Under the pieces are notes generated by a model. The model was not told the origin of the DNA, ran no database searches, and worked only from the letters and a program-made list of their open reading frames with translations. A program made the translations under genes and the position numbers. A DNA stretch of 48,532 nucleotides, taken from Candidatus Dojkabacteria bacterium (GTDB taxonomy: Bacteria; Patescibacteriota; Dojkabacteria; J137). The stretch's first letter is position 1. Every line of letters starts with the position of its first letter. Positions 19,418 through 29,304 of this stretch are shown here, in pieces. The stretch is taken from assembly GCA_030950485.1 (NCBI GenBank), contig JAUZRK010000009.1, forward strand, positions 1 to 48,532, given 5' to 3'.

Positions 19418-20020
19418 ATGAAACTTAAAACACAAAAAACATTAGTAGTTCTTAAACATGACTGTGTAATGAGAGGTTTAATGGGCGAGGTTATTACTAG
19501 ATTTGAAAGAGTTGGATTAAAACTAGTAGCATTTGAATTCTTAGCTGCTACTGAAGATATGGGAGATAAACATTATGCAAGTTCAGATGAAAATCTACAA
19601 AGGTTTGGAAATAATACTCTAACTGAATGTAAAGAAAAAGGTATAGATCCAGTTGAAAAATATGGAACAGACGATGCATTAGAAATTGGAAAAATGATTA
19701 AAAATTGGAATGTTGAGTTAATTACTAGAGGTCCAGTACTCGCTATGGTTTGGGAAGGTCCTGATACAATAGCTTTAATTAGAAAATTAGCAGGTAAAAC
19801 TAGTCCTAAAGATGCCGCTCCTGGAACTATTAGAGGAGATTTCAGTTGGGATAATTATGAGGCTGCTAATCAAGAAATGAGATCAGTTTATAATATACTT
19901 CACGCTTCAGGTAATGAAGAAGAAGCAGAATTCGAAATTAAACTTTGGTTCGGAGATGAAGAGGTAATTGATTACACTCTTTATACTCATAGAGCTATGA
20001 GTAATTCTTGGGATAAATAG
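19418..20020 (+). CDS. Nucleoside diphosphate kinase-like protein, copy 2
   Basis: TLVVLKHDCVMRGLMGEVITRFERVGLKLVAFEF, TSPKDAAPGTIRGDF, NILHASGNEEEAEFEI. Confidence 0.85.
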   Translation: MKLKTQKTLVVLKHDCVMRGLMGEVITRFERVGLKLVAFEFLAATEDMGDKHYASSDENLQRFGNNTLTECKEKGIDPVEKYGTDDALEIGKMIKNWNVELITRGPVLAMVWEGPDTIALIRKLAGKTSPKDAAPGTIRGDFSWDNYEAANQEMRSVYNILHASGNEEEAEFEIKLWFGDEEVIDYTLYTHRAMSNSWDK

Positions 20021-20036
20021 TAAAGATTTAAGAGAT

Positions 20037-20070
20037 AAGGTATAAGATTTTTCTTATACCTTATTTTTTT
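20037..20070 (+). terminator. Terminator after NDK pair
   Basis: aaggtataag-attttt-cttataccttatttttttt. Confidence 0.85.
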
Positions 20071-20188
20071 AAGAATATTAGACTTCTCAAATCCCCCGTT
20101 ATACAGCTACAGATACAATACCCATGCTATAATTACACATTATTAATTATGTAAATAATCTTTAGAATTATTTTTTAAACACAAATAT

Positions 20189-21116
20189 ATGTCTAGAATA
20201 GGAGACGAAATTAAAGAAGCAATTACTGATGACGTAGATCACGTTAATGAAGGAGTATCAGAAATAATAAAAAGAGATGTTGAAGTTAACGGAATAACAT
20301 ATGAGATTGGTATTATTGGTGATTTAGAAAAAGCGGGGACTATAAATTTACACTTTCCTGGAGGAAATAGTGGACCAGTATCTGGTGGTAAACAACTTAA
20401 ATCCCTTATAGATATTGAACAATTTGACTGCTCGCTGATATTGCCTAATGCTCTTCTAAAAACAATGAAATTTCTCGAAGATGATTCAGACGAAGCAATT
20501 AAAGCAAGATTTGATCAAAATGTAGAAATCCAAGTAGCAATTATAAAGCAATTAGTAGAAGACAAGACTAAGGTAATAACACTATCAGGACATTCAGCTG
20601 GTTGCCATACAACTACAGAAGTAGCAAATCAGTTAAAAGAAGAAGGATATAAGATCGAAGATGTATTGTTAATTTCTCCAGTAGCCTTTACAAAAGGAAC
20701 ATTTCTTAAACTTTTAAATACAGATCATAACTTAGCAGTACAGTATATTTGGTCTCATTGGTGCGCCTTTTACAAATATAAATAAACCTAAAGGTAATCC
20801 TGAACTTGCTACAAAGGCTTCTACAGCTGCAAGTGAATTTTCAAGCACTGGTCCTGTGGGATTATGGAGAGTAGGTGTTGAAGCAGCATTATTAGATGGT
20901 ACAGAAATAATTGAGAATGCTTTAAAGAAAGGAATAACTATTACAGTTGTAAGAGGTGATCTAGATACAGTACTTTCTCCTAGTGGGTTAGTTCATTTTG
21001 GGGAATTAGCTAAAGAATACCCTGATCTAGTCAATATAATTGATTTTGATATATTGACCCATTATCTAGTAAGCGCCTATCCTTCTAAACTTGCTGATAA
21101 ATTAAAAGAAGCTTAA
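20189..21116 (+). pseudogene. Alpha/beta-hydrolase-like protein interrupted by one frameshift
   Basis: Nucleophile elbow VITLSGHSAGCHTTTEVA in the first frame; a one-base shift at ~20740-20760 gives continuous ...GAPFTNINKPKGNPELATKASTAASEFSSTGPVGLWRVGVEAALLDG... Confidence 0.75.
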
Positions 21117-21778
21117 TAGAAGCATTGCGACTCAATATCTAATAAGATATCAGGCCATACGTCAGTATGCTCTGGACTATATATCCTAGAAATTAGTTTC
21201 TCGTTAGGTATATTACCAACTGCCCTGACTTCTTCAAGTCTATCATCAACAAAATATGATTCTCCAGAGAACCCTAGAAGAGCACGATTAACAAGACTTT
21301 CTTTTGAAGAACTTTGCGAGTCAAGAAAATAAATTGGATCTTCTAATCCCAACTCTTTCTTAATATAACTTCTAACTCTGTGGCAACGCTTATAACCTGC
21401 ATTAGATACTAAAACTAGTGTTACATCTTCTAGTGCATCTGCTCTTTGTAAAAAATCGCCTATTAGATCATCCATTAATCTAACATAGAATACTATATTC
21501 TTATTTTTCTGCCCGGGAGATTCAAGCCTTATACCTTCATAAATTCTTGGTAATCTACTTTCTAGAGATTTCCTCATAGCTCTATATTCTTCCGGAGTAC
21601 ATGCTTCAATATACACAAGTGTTCTCTCTATATCTAAAAATATAACCGTATGTTCATTTTTACCTTCAAGATGATTAGCTAGAGCAGTTAAAGATCGCTC
21701 ATTGTGTGTATCCTTTAGTGATTCATCCTCTGGAATGTCGTCAGTATATTGTGGGTATTGGTTATAGGCTTGATGCAT
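21113..21778 (-). CDS. HAD-superfamily hydrolase-like protein
   Basis: Motif I TVIFLDIERTLVYIE, motif II LVLVSNAGY, Lys SSKESLVNRA, motif IV SYFVDDRLEEV. Confidence 0.7.
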   Translation of the reverse strand: MHQAYNQYPQYTDDIPEDESLKDTHNERSLTALANHLEGKNEHTVIFLDIERTLVYIEACTPEEYRAMRKSLESRLPRIYEGIRLESPGQKNKNIVFYVRLMDDLIGDFLQRADALEDVTLVLVSNAGYKRCHRVRSYIKKELGLEDPIYFLDSQSSSKESLVNRALLGFSGESYFVDDRLEEVRAVGNIPNEKLISRIYSPEHTDVWPDILLDIESQCFY

Positions 21779-22039
21779 TTCTTAAACAAATAGGTAGAAT
21801 ACTTTAGATTATAGTTGATTGGCCTCTTATATTATAAACCTTACCAAAGTAAATGTAATTATTACAATTACACGACTAAGAATTGAGGAAAAAGAAAATT
21901 GATATATTTGTTTTAATTTTTAATCTAGATAAAGGACCATGTTAATCTCTTAGGTCATTAGTCAAATCAAAAATGAGGTAAAAATTAAATTCCCTCCTCA
22001 CTAAAAACTATACACTAACCACTATTAACTATTAAGAAA

Positions 22040-22113
22040 TACACCGGACAGGAATCGAACCTGTGGCCTTCCCCTTAGGAGGGGGATGCTCTATCCTACT
22101 GAGCTACCGGTGC
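22040..22113 (-). tRNA. tRNA-Arg (anticodon CCT)
   Basis: Reverse complement gcaccggtagctcagtaggatagagcatccccctCCTaaggggaaggccacaggttcgattcctgtccggtgta. Confidence 0.93.
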
Positions 22114-22139
22114 ATAAAAATCCTTTGAAATTATAACAT

Positions 22140-23306
22140 TTAATACGGTATATATGGAGAAGGGTCATAGTAAACATAGTTAACTCTCAGCCCTAGGTGA
22201 AGGTGTGTACCAGTACTATTACCTGTAGATCCCATATAACCAATTTCCTGTCCTGCATAAACAGTTTGACCAGTTCGAACATAAAGTGCAGTATGATGGA
22301 AATACAAAGTCTGAACTCCATTACCATGATCAATTGTTAAAGCATAACCTCCTCCATATGGCTCCCAACCAGAGAAAGTTACAGTACCTGCAGCTGCTGC
22401 TCTAGTTTCACATCCACCTGGCCTTGGTAAATCGACACCATTATGCCAGCTAGAGAAACCTCTAGACCAGCCGTATCCAGCACAACTTGGATGAGATAAA
22501 GGGTTAAAAAATTGAACACCATTTAGAGCATTTAAAGTCTCAGTTGGTGGGGGACCTGGTGGTGGAGCTGGGACAAATGCATATGATCCACTTGAATATG
22601 GTATAGTTTTTGGACGTTCAGGAGGAACAATAGTCCCATCCGGAACGAATATCTTACCATCAGCAGTAAAAATATGTTCTTCTCCTCCATCTAGTCTATT
22701 AATCTCAATTATGTCAATAATATTTCCAGAAGTAATCTTATCCATTAGGTCCTGTATAGTCTCTCCCTTACTTACTGTAACAAATACACCCTCTATTTCA
22801 GGTATCAATATAGTATCACCAGCAGTTACATCTTCTGAAAAATAATCAATTGATTCTAAGTTTGAAGATTTAATTGCATCAGTGGAAATACCGAACTTTT
22901 CAGAAATACTATCCAAAGTATCGTCTTCTAATATAGTATATGTAATAATTTCAAAATTCACGTTACTATTATCTACTAGTACCATCGTGATATCACTACC
23001 CTGCTCTAAAATATCGATATCTCCTGGATTACTTAAATCAGAAGCAAGAATATTTCTATCAGACTCTTCTATTAAAGAACTAGATATTCCTGTGAATATG
23101 ATCAGTGTAGTTAAAATGATGAATAGTAAATGAAGAAACTGTCTATATAAATTACCTCTACCCCAAAACAATCTGTTTACGAAAGTTCGTTTAGATGAGT
23201 TGAAAATATCTTTAGATAAATCAAGAAGACTAAATTGAGTCACTCTATTTTTTAACGTTTTTACACGTCGTTTTTCTTTTCCTAATTCTATTTCGTAATC
23301 CTTCAT
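22140..23306 (-). CDS. M23-family metallopeptidase with LysM domain(s) and N-terminal TM
   Basis: LysM-like YTILEDDTLDSISEKFGISTDAIKSSN; M23 HNGVDLPRPGGCETRAAAAGTVTFSG...TIDHGNGVQTLYFHH...GSTGNSTGTHLHLGLR. Confidence 0.93.
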   Translation of the reverse strand: MKDYEIELGKEKRRVKTLKNRVTQFSLLDLSKDIFNSSKRTFVNRLFWGRGNLYRQFLHLLFIILTTLIIFTGISSSLIEESDRNILASDLSNPGDIDILEQGSDITMVLVDNSNVNFEIITYTILEDDTLDSISEKFGISTDAIKSSNLESIDYFSEDVTAGDTILIPEIEGVFVTVSKGETIQDLMDKITSGNIIDIIEINRLDGGEEHIFTADGKIFVPDGTIVPPERPKTIPYSSGSYAFVPAPPPGPPPTETLNALNGVQFFNPLSHPSCAGYGWSRGFSSWHNGVDLPRPGGCETRAAAAGTVTFSGWEPYGGGYALTIDHGNGVQTLYFHHTALYVRTGQTVYAGQEIGYMGSTGNSTGTHLHLGLRVNYVYYDPSPYIPY

Positions 23307-23366
23307 TAGTTAGGTTTGAGATCTTAATCTATTATATCAGATTTAGAGTGACTCAAAATTTAGTTG

Positions 23367-24656
23367 CTACATACTTTCGTGTAGTGTAGCCAAAAATTCA
23401 TCATTATTTTTAGTTTTCTTTATTCTTTCAATCAAAGTCTGAGTTGGATTAGAATTTGTCTCATTCTTTAATGTATCAAGCATTCTTACAATTCTCCAAG
23501 TTTGTGCTAGAACTTCAGGTTTTAATAATTTATCTTCATTTCTAGTATGAGACATTGTAACGTCTATTGCTGGGAAAATTCTTCTTCCTGCTAATTTTCT
23601 ATCTAGTTTTACTTCCATATTACCAGTACCTTTGAATTCCTCAAAAATAACATCATCCATTTTAGATCCTGTATCTACAAGTGCAGTAGCTATAATTGTT
23701 AGACTTCCTCCGCCTTCCATATTTCTAGCAGCTCCAAAGAATCTTTTAGGTGGGTAAATTGCAACTGGATCTAGACCACCAGAAAATGTTCTTCCTGAAG
23801 GTGGTGCAATAATATTATAAGCTCTTGCAAGTCTTGTAATACTATCCATTAAAATTACAACATCTTTACCGTATTCTACTAATCTTTTTGCTCTCTCAAC
23901 AGCCATTTCAGCTATTTTAGTGTGATTCTCAGGCGGTTCATCAAAATTCGCAGCAATTACCTCTCCTTTTACAAATCTTTGCATATCAGTAACCTCCTCT
24001 GGTCTTTCTCCCACTAAAACAACCATCAAGTGAATTTCAGGATGGTTTTCTGATATTCCCTCAGCAATGTCTTTCATAAGCCAAGTTTTACCAACTTTAG
24101 GAGGAGCTACAATCATTCCTCTTTGTCCCTTACCAATAGGTGCTAATAAATCAATGATTCTATTCGCAATTTTATTTGGTCCGATTTCTAATTTGATTTG
24201 ATCTTCAGGGAAAATTGGAGTCAATCTGTTAAACGTAGGTCTTGATATAGCTATTTCAGGAGTATCATTATTAATAGCCTCAATTTTTAAAAGACTTAAA
24301 TATCTTTCTCCTTCTTTTGGTGATCTAGCTTGTCCCGCAATATAATCTCCTTGTCTTAAATTGAATCTTTTAATTTGAGAGCTTGAAACGTATACATCAT
24401 TTTGTCCGGGAAGCATCGTTAAAGATCTTAATACTCCATGAGAATCTTTTATAATTTCAAGAAAACCCTCAGCGAATATATTTCCACCCTTTTTAGTTTG
24501 TTCAGCTAAAAGCTTTAATATAAGTTCTTTTTTAGGTAACTCTTTATAGCCTTTAATTTTGTATTTAACGGCAATCTTTCTCAGTTCCGCTAGTGTAGTT
24601 GCCTCAAGTTCTTTTAGACTAGTTGCTTCAACTATTGTGTCCTTCTTCTTTTGCAT
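23367..24656 (-). CDS. rho: Transcription termination factor Rho
   Basis: [71 protein letters not shown]. Confidence 0.98.
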   Translation of the reverse strand: MQKKKDTIVEATSLKELEATTLAELRKIAVKYKIKGYKELPKKELILKLLAEQTKKGGNIFAEGFLEIIKDSHGVLRSLTMLPGQNDVYVSSSQIKRFNLRQGDYIAGQARSPKEGERYLSLLKIEAINNDTPEIAISRPTFNRLTPIFPEDQIKLEIGPNKIANRIIDLLAPIGKGQRGMIVAPPKVGKTWLMKDIAEGISENHPEIHLMVVLVGERPEEVTDMQRFVKGEVIAANFDEPPENHTKIAEMAVERAKRLVEYGKDVVILMDSITRLARAYNIIAPPSGRTFSGGLDPVAIYPPKRFFGAARNMEGGGSLTIIATALVDTGSKMDDVIFEEFKGTGNMEVKLDRKLAGRRIFPAIDVTMSHTRNEDKLLKPEVLAQTWRIVRMLDTLKNETNSNPTQTLIERIKKTKNNDEFLATLHESM

Positions 24657-24724
24657 TTGTAATTAATTGTAAGAAATAAAAGTGAATATGTTTGTAATAA
24701 AAATCGAAGAGTTTTATATAAGTA

Positions 24725-24753
24725 ATTCTAGGTATTCAAAAAATAAAAGTCAA
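24725..24753 (-). promoter_or_regulatory. Putative proximal rho promoter
   Basis: Minus strand TTGACT-17 bp-TAGAAT, ~70 bp upstream of the rho start codon. Confidence 0.55.
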
Positions 24754-24769
24754 GAAAATGTTTAGAAAG

Positions 24770-24973
24770 AACTTATTTACTATTCCGAAAGTCCAGTAAG
24801 TCCATATATTTGGGGAAATGCATGGTGTACGCGAACCAGACTCTGGGAAAAATAAATAAGTTTTTAAATGGCAAGATTGTTTGCTAATCCTAGAGTCCAG
24901 TAAGTATCTTCTAAAAAGTAAAAGATTGTACGCGAACCAGACTCTGGAACTAACTAACAAACTTTTTAATGGT
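24770..24973 (-). ncRNA. Tandem pair of ~100-nt structured elements upstream of rho (riboswitch- or sRNA-like, unidentified)
   Basis: Two copies share identical blocks agtccagtaagt (24790-24801, 24894-24905) and tgtacgcgaaccagactctgg (24826-24846, 24927-24947), each enclosing a different hairpin and flanked by different pairing arms. Strand assigned by promoter; not certain. Confidence 0.6.
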
Positions 24974-24981
24974 CTAAATAC

Positions 24982-25009
24982 ATTCTACCCGATAATATAA
25001 TTTTGTCAA
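24982..25009 (-). promoter_or_regulatory. Putative distal promoter reading into the tandem elements and rho
   Basis: Minus strand TTGACA-16 bp-TAGAAT; predicted start at about 24975, at the edge of the first element. Confidence 0.6.
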
Positions 25010-25029
25010 GTCCTATAATGTAAATATTT

Positions 25030-25150
25030 AAGAAAAAGAGGCGCCTAGACAACGCCCACAGGGATATCGCTACCACAGGATGTATCCACCATTAGCGCGA
25101 TGTTTCACAGAGGTAATTTTGCGTAACATTTTGTGTGGATCGGGGATAAA
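25030..25150. other. Unassigned GC-richer, potentially structured intergenic segment
   Basis: Nested pairing: cgcta/tagcg enclosing ggat-gt-atcc, outer ccaca/tgtgg; no ORF. Strand and function unknown. Confidence 0.35.
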
Positions 25151-25154
25151 ACTG

Positions 25155-25196
25155 TAAAAAAAATAGCCATGAATAAATTTTCATGACTATTTTTTC
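25155..25196 (-). terminator. Terminator after clpC (bidirectional hairpin)
   Basis: aaaaaaatagccatgaataaattttcatgactatttttt. Confidence 0.8.
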
Positions 25197-25217
25197 AATA
25201 TTTGATTGATAACTACC

Positions 25218-27728
25218 CTAATTATCCAGTTTAAATTCTACTTTATTTTCAACAAAACTAACCTTGACCCTCAATACCTTATCTTTTTTAGATCCCTTTT
25301 TATAATTCTGACTTAAAAGAAATCCTGCCAATCCGTCCTCAAGAACTTCTTGCACCTTTCGCCTTATGTTTCTTCCACCAAAATCTTTATTGTAACCTTC
25401 ATTATTTATATAGTCCACTACCTCATCAGAGACATTTAAGATGATCCCATTTGTTATAAGCCTCAAAATCAGGTCATCAACCTGAGTTCGAGTAACCTTC
25501 AAGGTATCCTCTTTATTAAGTCCCCTAAATACATCTATCAAATCTATTCTATTTAAAAATTCAGGCCTTACGCTCCTCTTAAGATCATCCATTATCCTAT
25601 CTCTCATCTCATTATATGCCTCCTTTAGGGCCTCAGCTTCATTATCTGCCGCTATATCAAAACCAAGTCTATTATCGTTCGACACAGCGTCTGCTCCAAT
25701 ATTTGAAGTCATTACAATAATACAATTTTTAAAACTAACATCACTTCCCTTACCGTCAGAAAGCGATCCCTCTTCAAGTATTTGTAATAAAATATTTAAA
25801 GTATCTGGATGTGCCTTCTCTATCTCATCAAAAAGTATTACTGAATAAGGCTTTCTCCTAACATAAGATGTTAATTGTCCACCTTCTTGATGGCCTACAT
25901 AACCTGGTGGCGCTCCTATTAATTTAGCAACGCTATGAACCTCCATAAACTCACTCATGTTAATTTGATAAATCAGATCTGCAGAACCGAAAAGCTCCTT
26001 AGCCATCATCTTTGCAAGTTCTGTCTTACCGACACCAGTTGGACCTAAGAACAAAAATGAACCAAGAGGCCTTCTAGGATCATTTAATCCAAGATGAGAT
26101 TTTTGAATAATCCTTGCTGAATTTTCTATAACATGATCCTGACCTACTACTCGTGCCCTTAGATTTTCTGGTAGATCTTTTAAAGTTTTATCTGAAATAT
26201 TACTAGCTACTATTGGAATACCTGTCCATCTAACAATAATATCTTTTATTAAATTACTAGTTACTACTTTTGCATACTTTTTCTTTACAGATTTCTTACC
26301 GTCAATAACGTCCTCAATTTCAGAAATTACTTTATCTTCGTCACTCTTATATTTCTCTGCCTTATCTAAGTTCTTAGATTCTATCGCTTTAGTTTTAGAG
26401 TGTTGAATTTTAATAAGCTTCTCTCCAAGTTTATTAAGCTCAGGATCAATAGCAACTTCTCTACCAATTTTAAGACTTGCCGCAGCCTCGTCTATAAGAT
26501 CAATAGCTTTATCTGGTAAGAATCTATCTTGAATAAATTTCTTAGACATTTCTACTGCAGTATCTATAGATTCTGGTTTAATCTTTACTCTGTGATAGTT
26601 TTCAAATTCATTTTTCAAGTTATAAATAACTTTTTTTGAGCTTTCTACATCTAACTCTTCTACTTTTATTGGCTGAAATCTTCTAGCTAATGCAGAGTCT
26701 GTCTCAAAATATCTATTATACTCATCACTAGTTGTAGCCCCAATAACACTAAGCTTAGAGCCCGTTAAATAGGGTTTAAGAAGATTAGCTATATCTAAGG
26801 AATCTTTACCTCCTGATGATCCAGCTCCAACTATATTATGTATTTCATCAATAAAAACTATAGTGTCACCATCTTCAAGAGCATCTTCAATAACAGCAGA
26901 TATTCTTTCCTCTACATCACCTCTTAACCTTGCACCAGATAATATAGCGGCAATCTCTAGATTTAGTATTTTCTTCTCTAAAAAAGAGCTAGGTACATCT
27001 CCTGCAATTATTTTATTTACAAATCCTTCAACAATTGCAGTTTTTCCAACACCTGCTTCACCTACTAATATTGGGTTATTTTTAGTTTTCCTTGAAAGTA
27101 TATGTATTAATCTTTGTATTTCACTATCTCTTCCTGTAATAACAGGATACTCTCCCTTTTCAGATATCTCATTCATGTCTTTACAGAAGAATGGTAAAGA
27201 AGATTGTCCCTTACCTTTATCTTCTAACTGATCTTTGATTCCTAGAGTTTCTAAGCTCCCGCTTAATGATTTAAGGATTTTCTTTAGTGAATTATAATCT
27301 ACTCCTAATTTCTTAAGATCTTCAATAAACTCTATATTCTTAACTCTGAAAAAAGAAAGCAGTAAATGCTCTGAACCAACATATACATGGTTCATATCAG
27401 AAGCAATCAAAAAACTTTCATTCAAAATCTCTTTTAATCTGATTGAAAAAACTGGATTAGTTATCTTTAACTTATCATCTTTAGAATCAGTACTTTTAAA
27501 TTTAACCCTAAGCTGTATTTGCCTAACCGTATTCTCGATATCAACACCAATTCTTTGCAATATGTCTTCTACAATATTTCCTTTATCCTGAATTAAACTA
27601 TAAAAAAGGTGTATTGGTAAATATTCTTTAGATTGGTTTCTTTTTGCAAAATAGTAACCGTCATTAATTACTTTCCTTGCGTTTAAAGTGAATCTTTCTA
27701 ACCCACTTGTTAAATCAGTATCCGACAT
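25218..27728 (-). CDS. clpC: ATP-dependent Clp protease ATP-binding subunit (ClpC/ClpB-type AAA+)
   Basis: Two Walker A motifs (GEAGVGKTAIVEG, GPTGVGKTELAK), N-terminal Clp repeats, sensor region RRFQPIKV, UVR-like segment LIKIQHSKTKAIESKNLDKAEKYKSDED. Confidence 0.92.
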   Translation of the reverse strand: MSDTDLTSGLERFTLNARKVINDGYYFAKRNQSKEYLPIHLFYSLIQDKGNIVEDILQRIGVDIENTVRQIQLRVKFKSTDSKDDKLKITNPVFSIRLKEILNESFLIASDMNHVYVGSEHLLLSFFRVKNIEFIEDLKKLGVDYNSLKKILKSLSGSLETLGIKDQLEDKGKGQSSLPFFCKDMNEISEKGEYPVITGRDSEIQRLIHILSRKTKNNPILVGEAGVGKTAIVEGFVNKIIAGDVPSSFLEKKILNLEIAAILSGARLRGDVEERISAVIEDALEDGDTIVFIDEIHNIVGAGSSGGKDSLDIANLLKPYLTGSKLSVIGATTSDEYNRYFETDSALARRFQPIKVEELDVESSKKVIYNLKNEFENYHRVKIKPESIDTAVEMSKKFIQDRFLPDKAIDLIDEAAASLKIGREVAIDPELNKLGEKLIKIQHSKTKAIESKNLDKAEKYKSDEDKVISEIEDVIDGKKSVKKKYAKVVTSNLIKDIIVRWTGIPIVASNISDKTLKDLPENLRARVVGQDHVIENSARIIQKSHLGLNDPRRPLGSFLFLGPTGVGKTELAKMMAKELFGSADLIYQINMSEFMEVHSVAKLIGAPPGYVGHQEGGQLTSYVRRKPYSVILFDEIEKAHPDTLNILLQILEEGSLSDGKGSDVSFKNCIIVMTSNIGADAVSNDNRLGFDIAADNEAEALKEAYNEMRDRIMDDLKRSVRPEFLNRIDLIDVFRGLNKEDTLKVTRTQVDDLILRLITNGIILNVSDEVVDYINNEGYNKDFGGRNIRRKVQEVLEDGLAGFLLSQNYKKGSKKDKVLRVKVSFVENKVEFKLDN

Positions 27729-27797
27729 GTGAATTTATTATTAATTTTATCAAATTAATTTTAACACAAATTTTAGCAGAGGTAAGATCAAAGTGCT

Positions 27798-27830
27798 AAA
27801 AAGAGCCAGAATTTCTCCTGACTCTTTTTT
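27798..27830 (-). terminator. Terminator after rpsA
   Basis: aagagccag-aatttctc-ctgactctt with flanking A/T tracts. Confidence 0.75.
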
Positions 27831-27854
27831 ATTTAAACTCTTTTAAAGAATAAT

Positions 27855-29129
27855 TTATTCTTTAACTTCTTCTGCTTCATCAGATAAAAGCTCATCTAAC
27901 CCTTCCATTTCTCTAGAAGTTTCAGATCCTTCTTCTGTTGATTCATCTTCAGATTCAGTGCTAGCTTCTTGCTTATCATCAGAAGATGTTGCCTCATTAG
28001 CCTTTAGTCTTTTAAGACTCAATCCTAAGTGCCTATCCTCATCAGAAATAGAGATAATCATTACCCCAATATCTTCTCCTTCAGATACTATATCTGCTGG
28101 ATTTTTAACAAGTTTATTTGATAGTTCTGAGATATGGATTAGTCCGTTTAGTCCATCATCAACTTTAACGAATGCTCCATAGTCAGCAATACTTTGTACT
28201 TTTCCTTTAACAACTTGACCAACTTTATAATTTTGAACAATTTTCTTCCATGGATCATCTTGTAATCTTTTAATACTGTAAGCTACTCTCTTTCCGCTAT
28301 CACTTAAACCAATAACTTGTACTTCAACTTCATCATCAACTTTATAGAAATCAGCTGGGTTTTTAACTTTATCCCAAGATACTTCCGAAATATGTACAAG
28401 TCCTTCAAGTCCTTCTGCATTAACGAATAATCCAAATGGAGCGATTCCTGTAACTTTTCCTTTTAGAGTATCTCCTACTTTTAGATTTTCAAGAGTTTCG
28501 TTTCTCTTTTCAATATCAGCATCAGAGTAAACTAATTTTTCAGAAAGAATTACTCTTGATTGATCTTCATTAATTTCCATTACTTTCACCTCAAGAGCCT
28601 CATCTATTAGTTCAGCTAATTTTGATTGTAATTGTTTTGTAGCATCTTTCTTGTTGCTGTAATCATTATCCTGTGTGTAGATTCTTGTGTTCTTTAATTG
28701 AGAACTTGGAACAAATCCTCTTAGTCCTCCTCCTATTTCTACAATTACACCTCCTGTATTTGCCTCAATAACATTAACTTTAATCGTCTTATCCTTTTCT
28801 TTTGCCTCTCTTAATTCGAACCACTTTCTTGCTGTACCAGTTTTTCTAATTGAAAGCTCTACTTGTCCTTCATCATTTTCTGGGTTTACAACATAAACTA
28901 ACACTGTTTCTCCTTCTGCTTTATCAAAAGTTTCACCATCAAGTTTCATTTCTCTTCCGTAAACTACTCCTTCTGCTCTACCATTAACGTCAATAATCAT
29001 CTCTCCAGATGATTTTGAAATAATGATACCTTCGATGATTTGACCTTTTGTAAAAGTTTTTGGAGCTTCTAATCCTTCTACAAGATCAGCAAACTCTTTT
29101 GACACTTGTTTCTCTGTAATCTTTGCCAT
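27855..29129 (-). CDS. rpsA: 30S ribosomal protein S1-like (four S1 domains)
   Basis: Four S1 repeats, e.g. GDTLKGKVTGIAPFGLFVNAEGLEGLVHISEVSWDKV and GQVVKGKVQSIADYGAFVKVDDGLNGLIHISELS. Confidence 0.93.
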   Translation of the reverse strand: MAKITEKQVSKEFADLVEGLEAPKTFTKGQIIEGIIISKSSGEMIIDVNGRAEGVVYGREMKLDGETFDKAEGETVLVYVVNPENDEGQVELSIRKTGTARKWFELREAKEKDKTIKVNVIEANTGGVIVEIGGGLRGFVPSSQLKNTRIYTQDNDYSNKKDATKQLQSKLAELIDEALEVKVMEINEDQSRVILSEKLVYSDADIEKRNETLENLKVGDTLKGKVTGIAPFGLFVNAEGLEGLVHISEVSWDKVKNPADFYKVDDEVEVQVIGLSDSGKRVAYSIKRLQDDPWKKIVQNYKVGQVVKGKVQSIADYGAFVKVDDGLNGLIHISELSNKLVKNPADIVSEGEDIGVMIISISDEDRHLGLSLKRLKANEATSSDDKQEASTESEDESTEEGSETSREMEGLDELLSDEAEEVKE

Positions 29130-29304
29130 ATGAAAAAAGTTAAGTTAAATCACTTAACATAATTGGGTCATTTAAATTTAAAACGCTTAACTGCCCAAAT
29201 TAAGCTGAGGAATTATATCATATAAAAGTATAAATACTAAATTCAGTATGAATTTTCAATTGGTTTAGATGGAAACTTAGTAGAAAATAAAATATACTAA
29301 ATTT

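Noticed and set aside
24770-24973. CRISPR array
   Set aside because: Only two imperfect repeats with paired stems inside the unit, not short direct repeats with unique spacers, and no cas genes.
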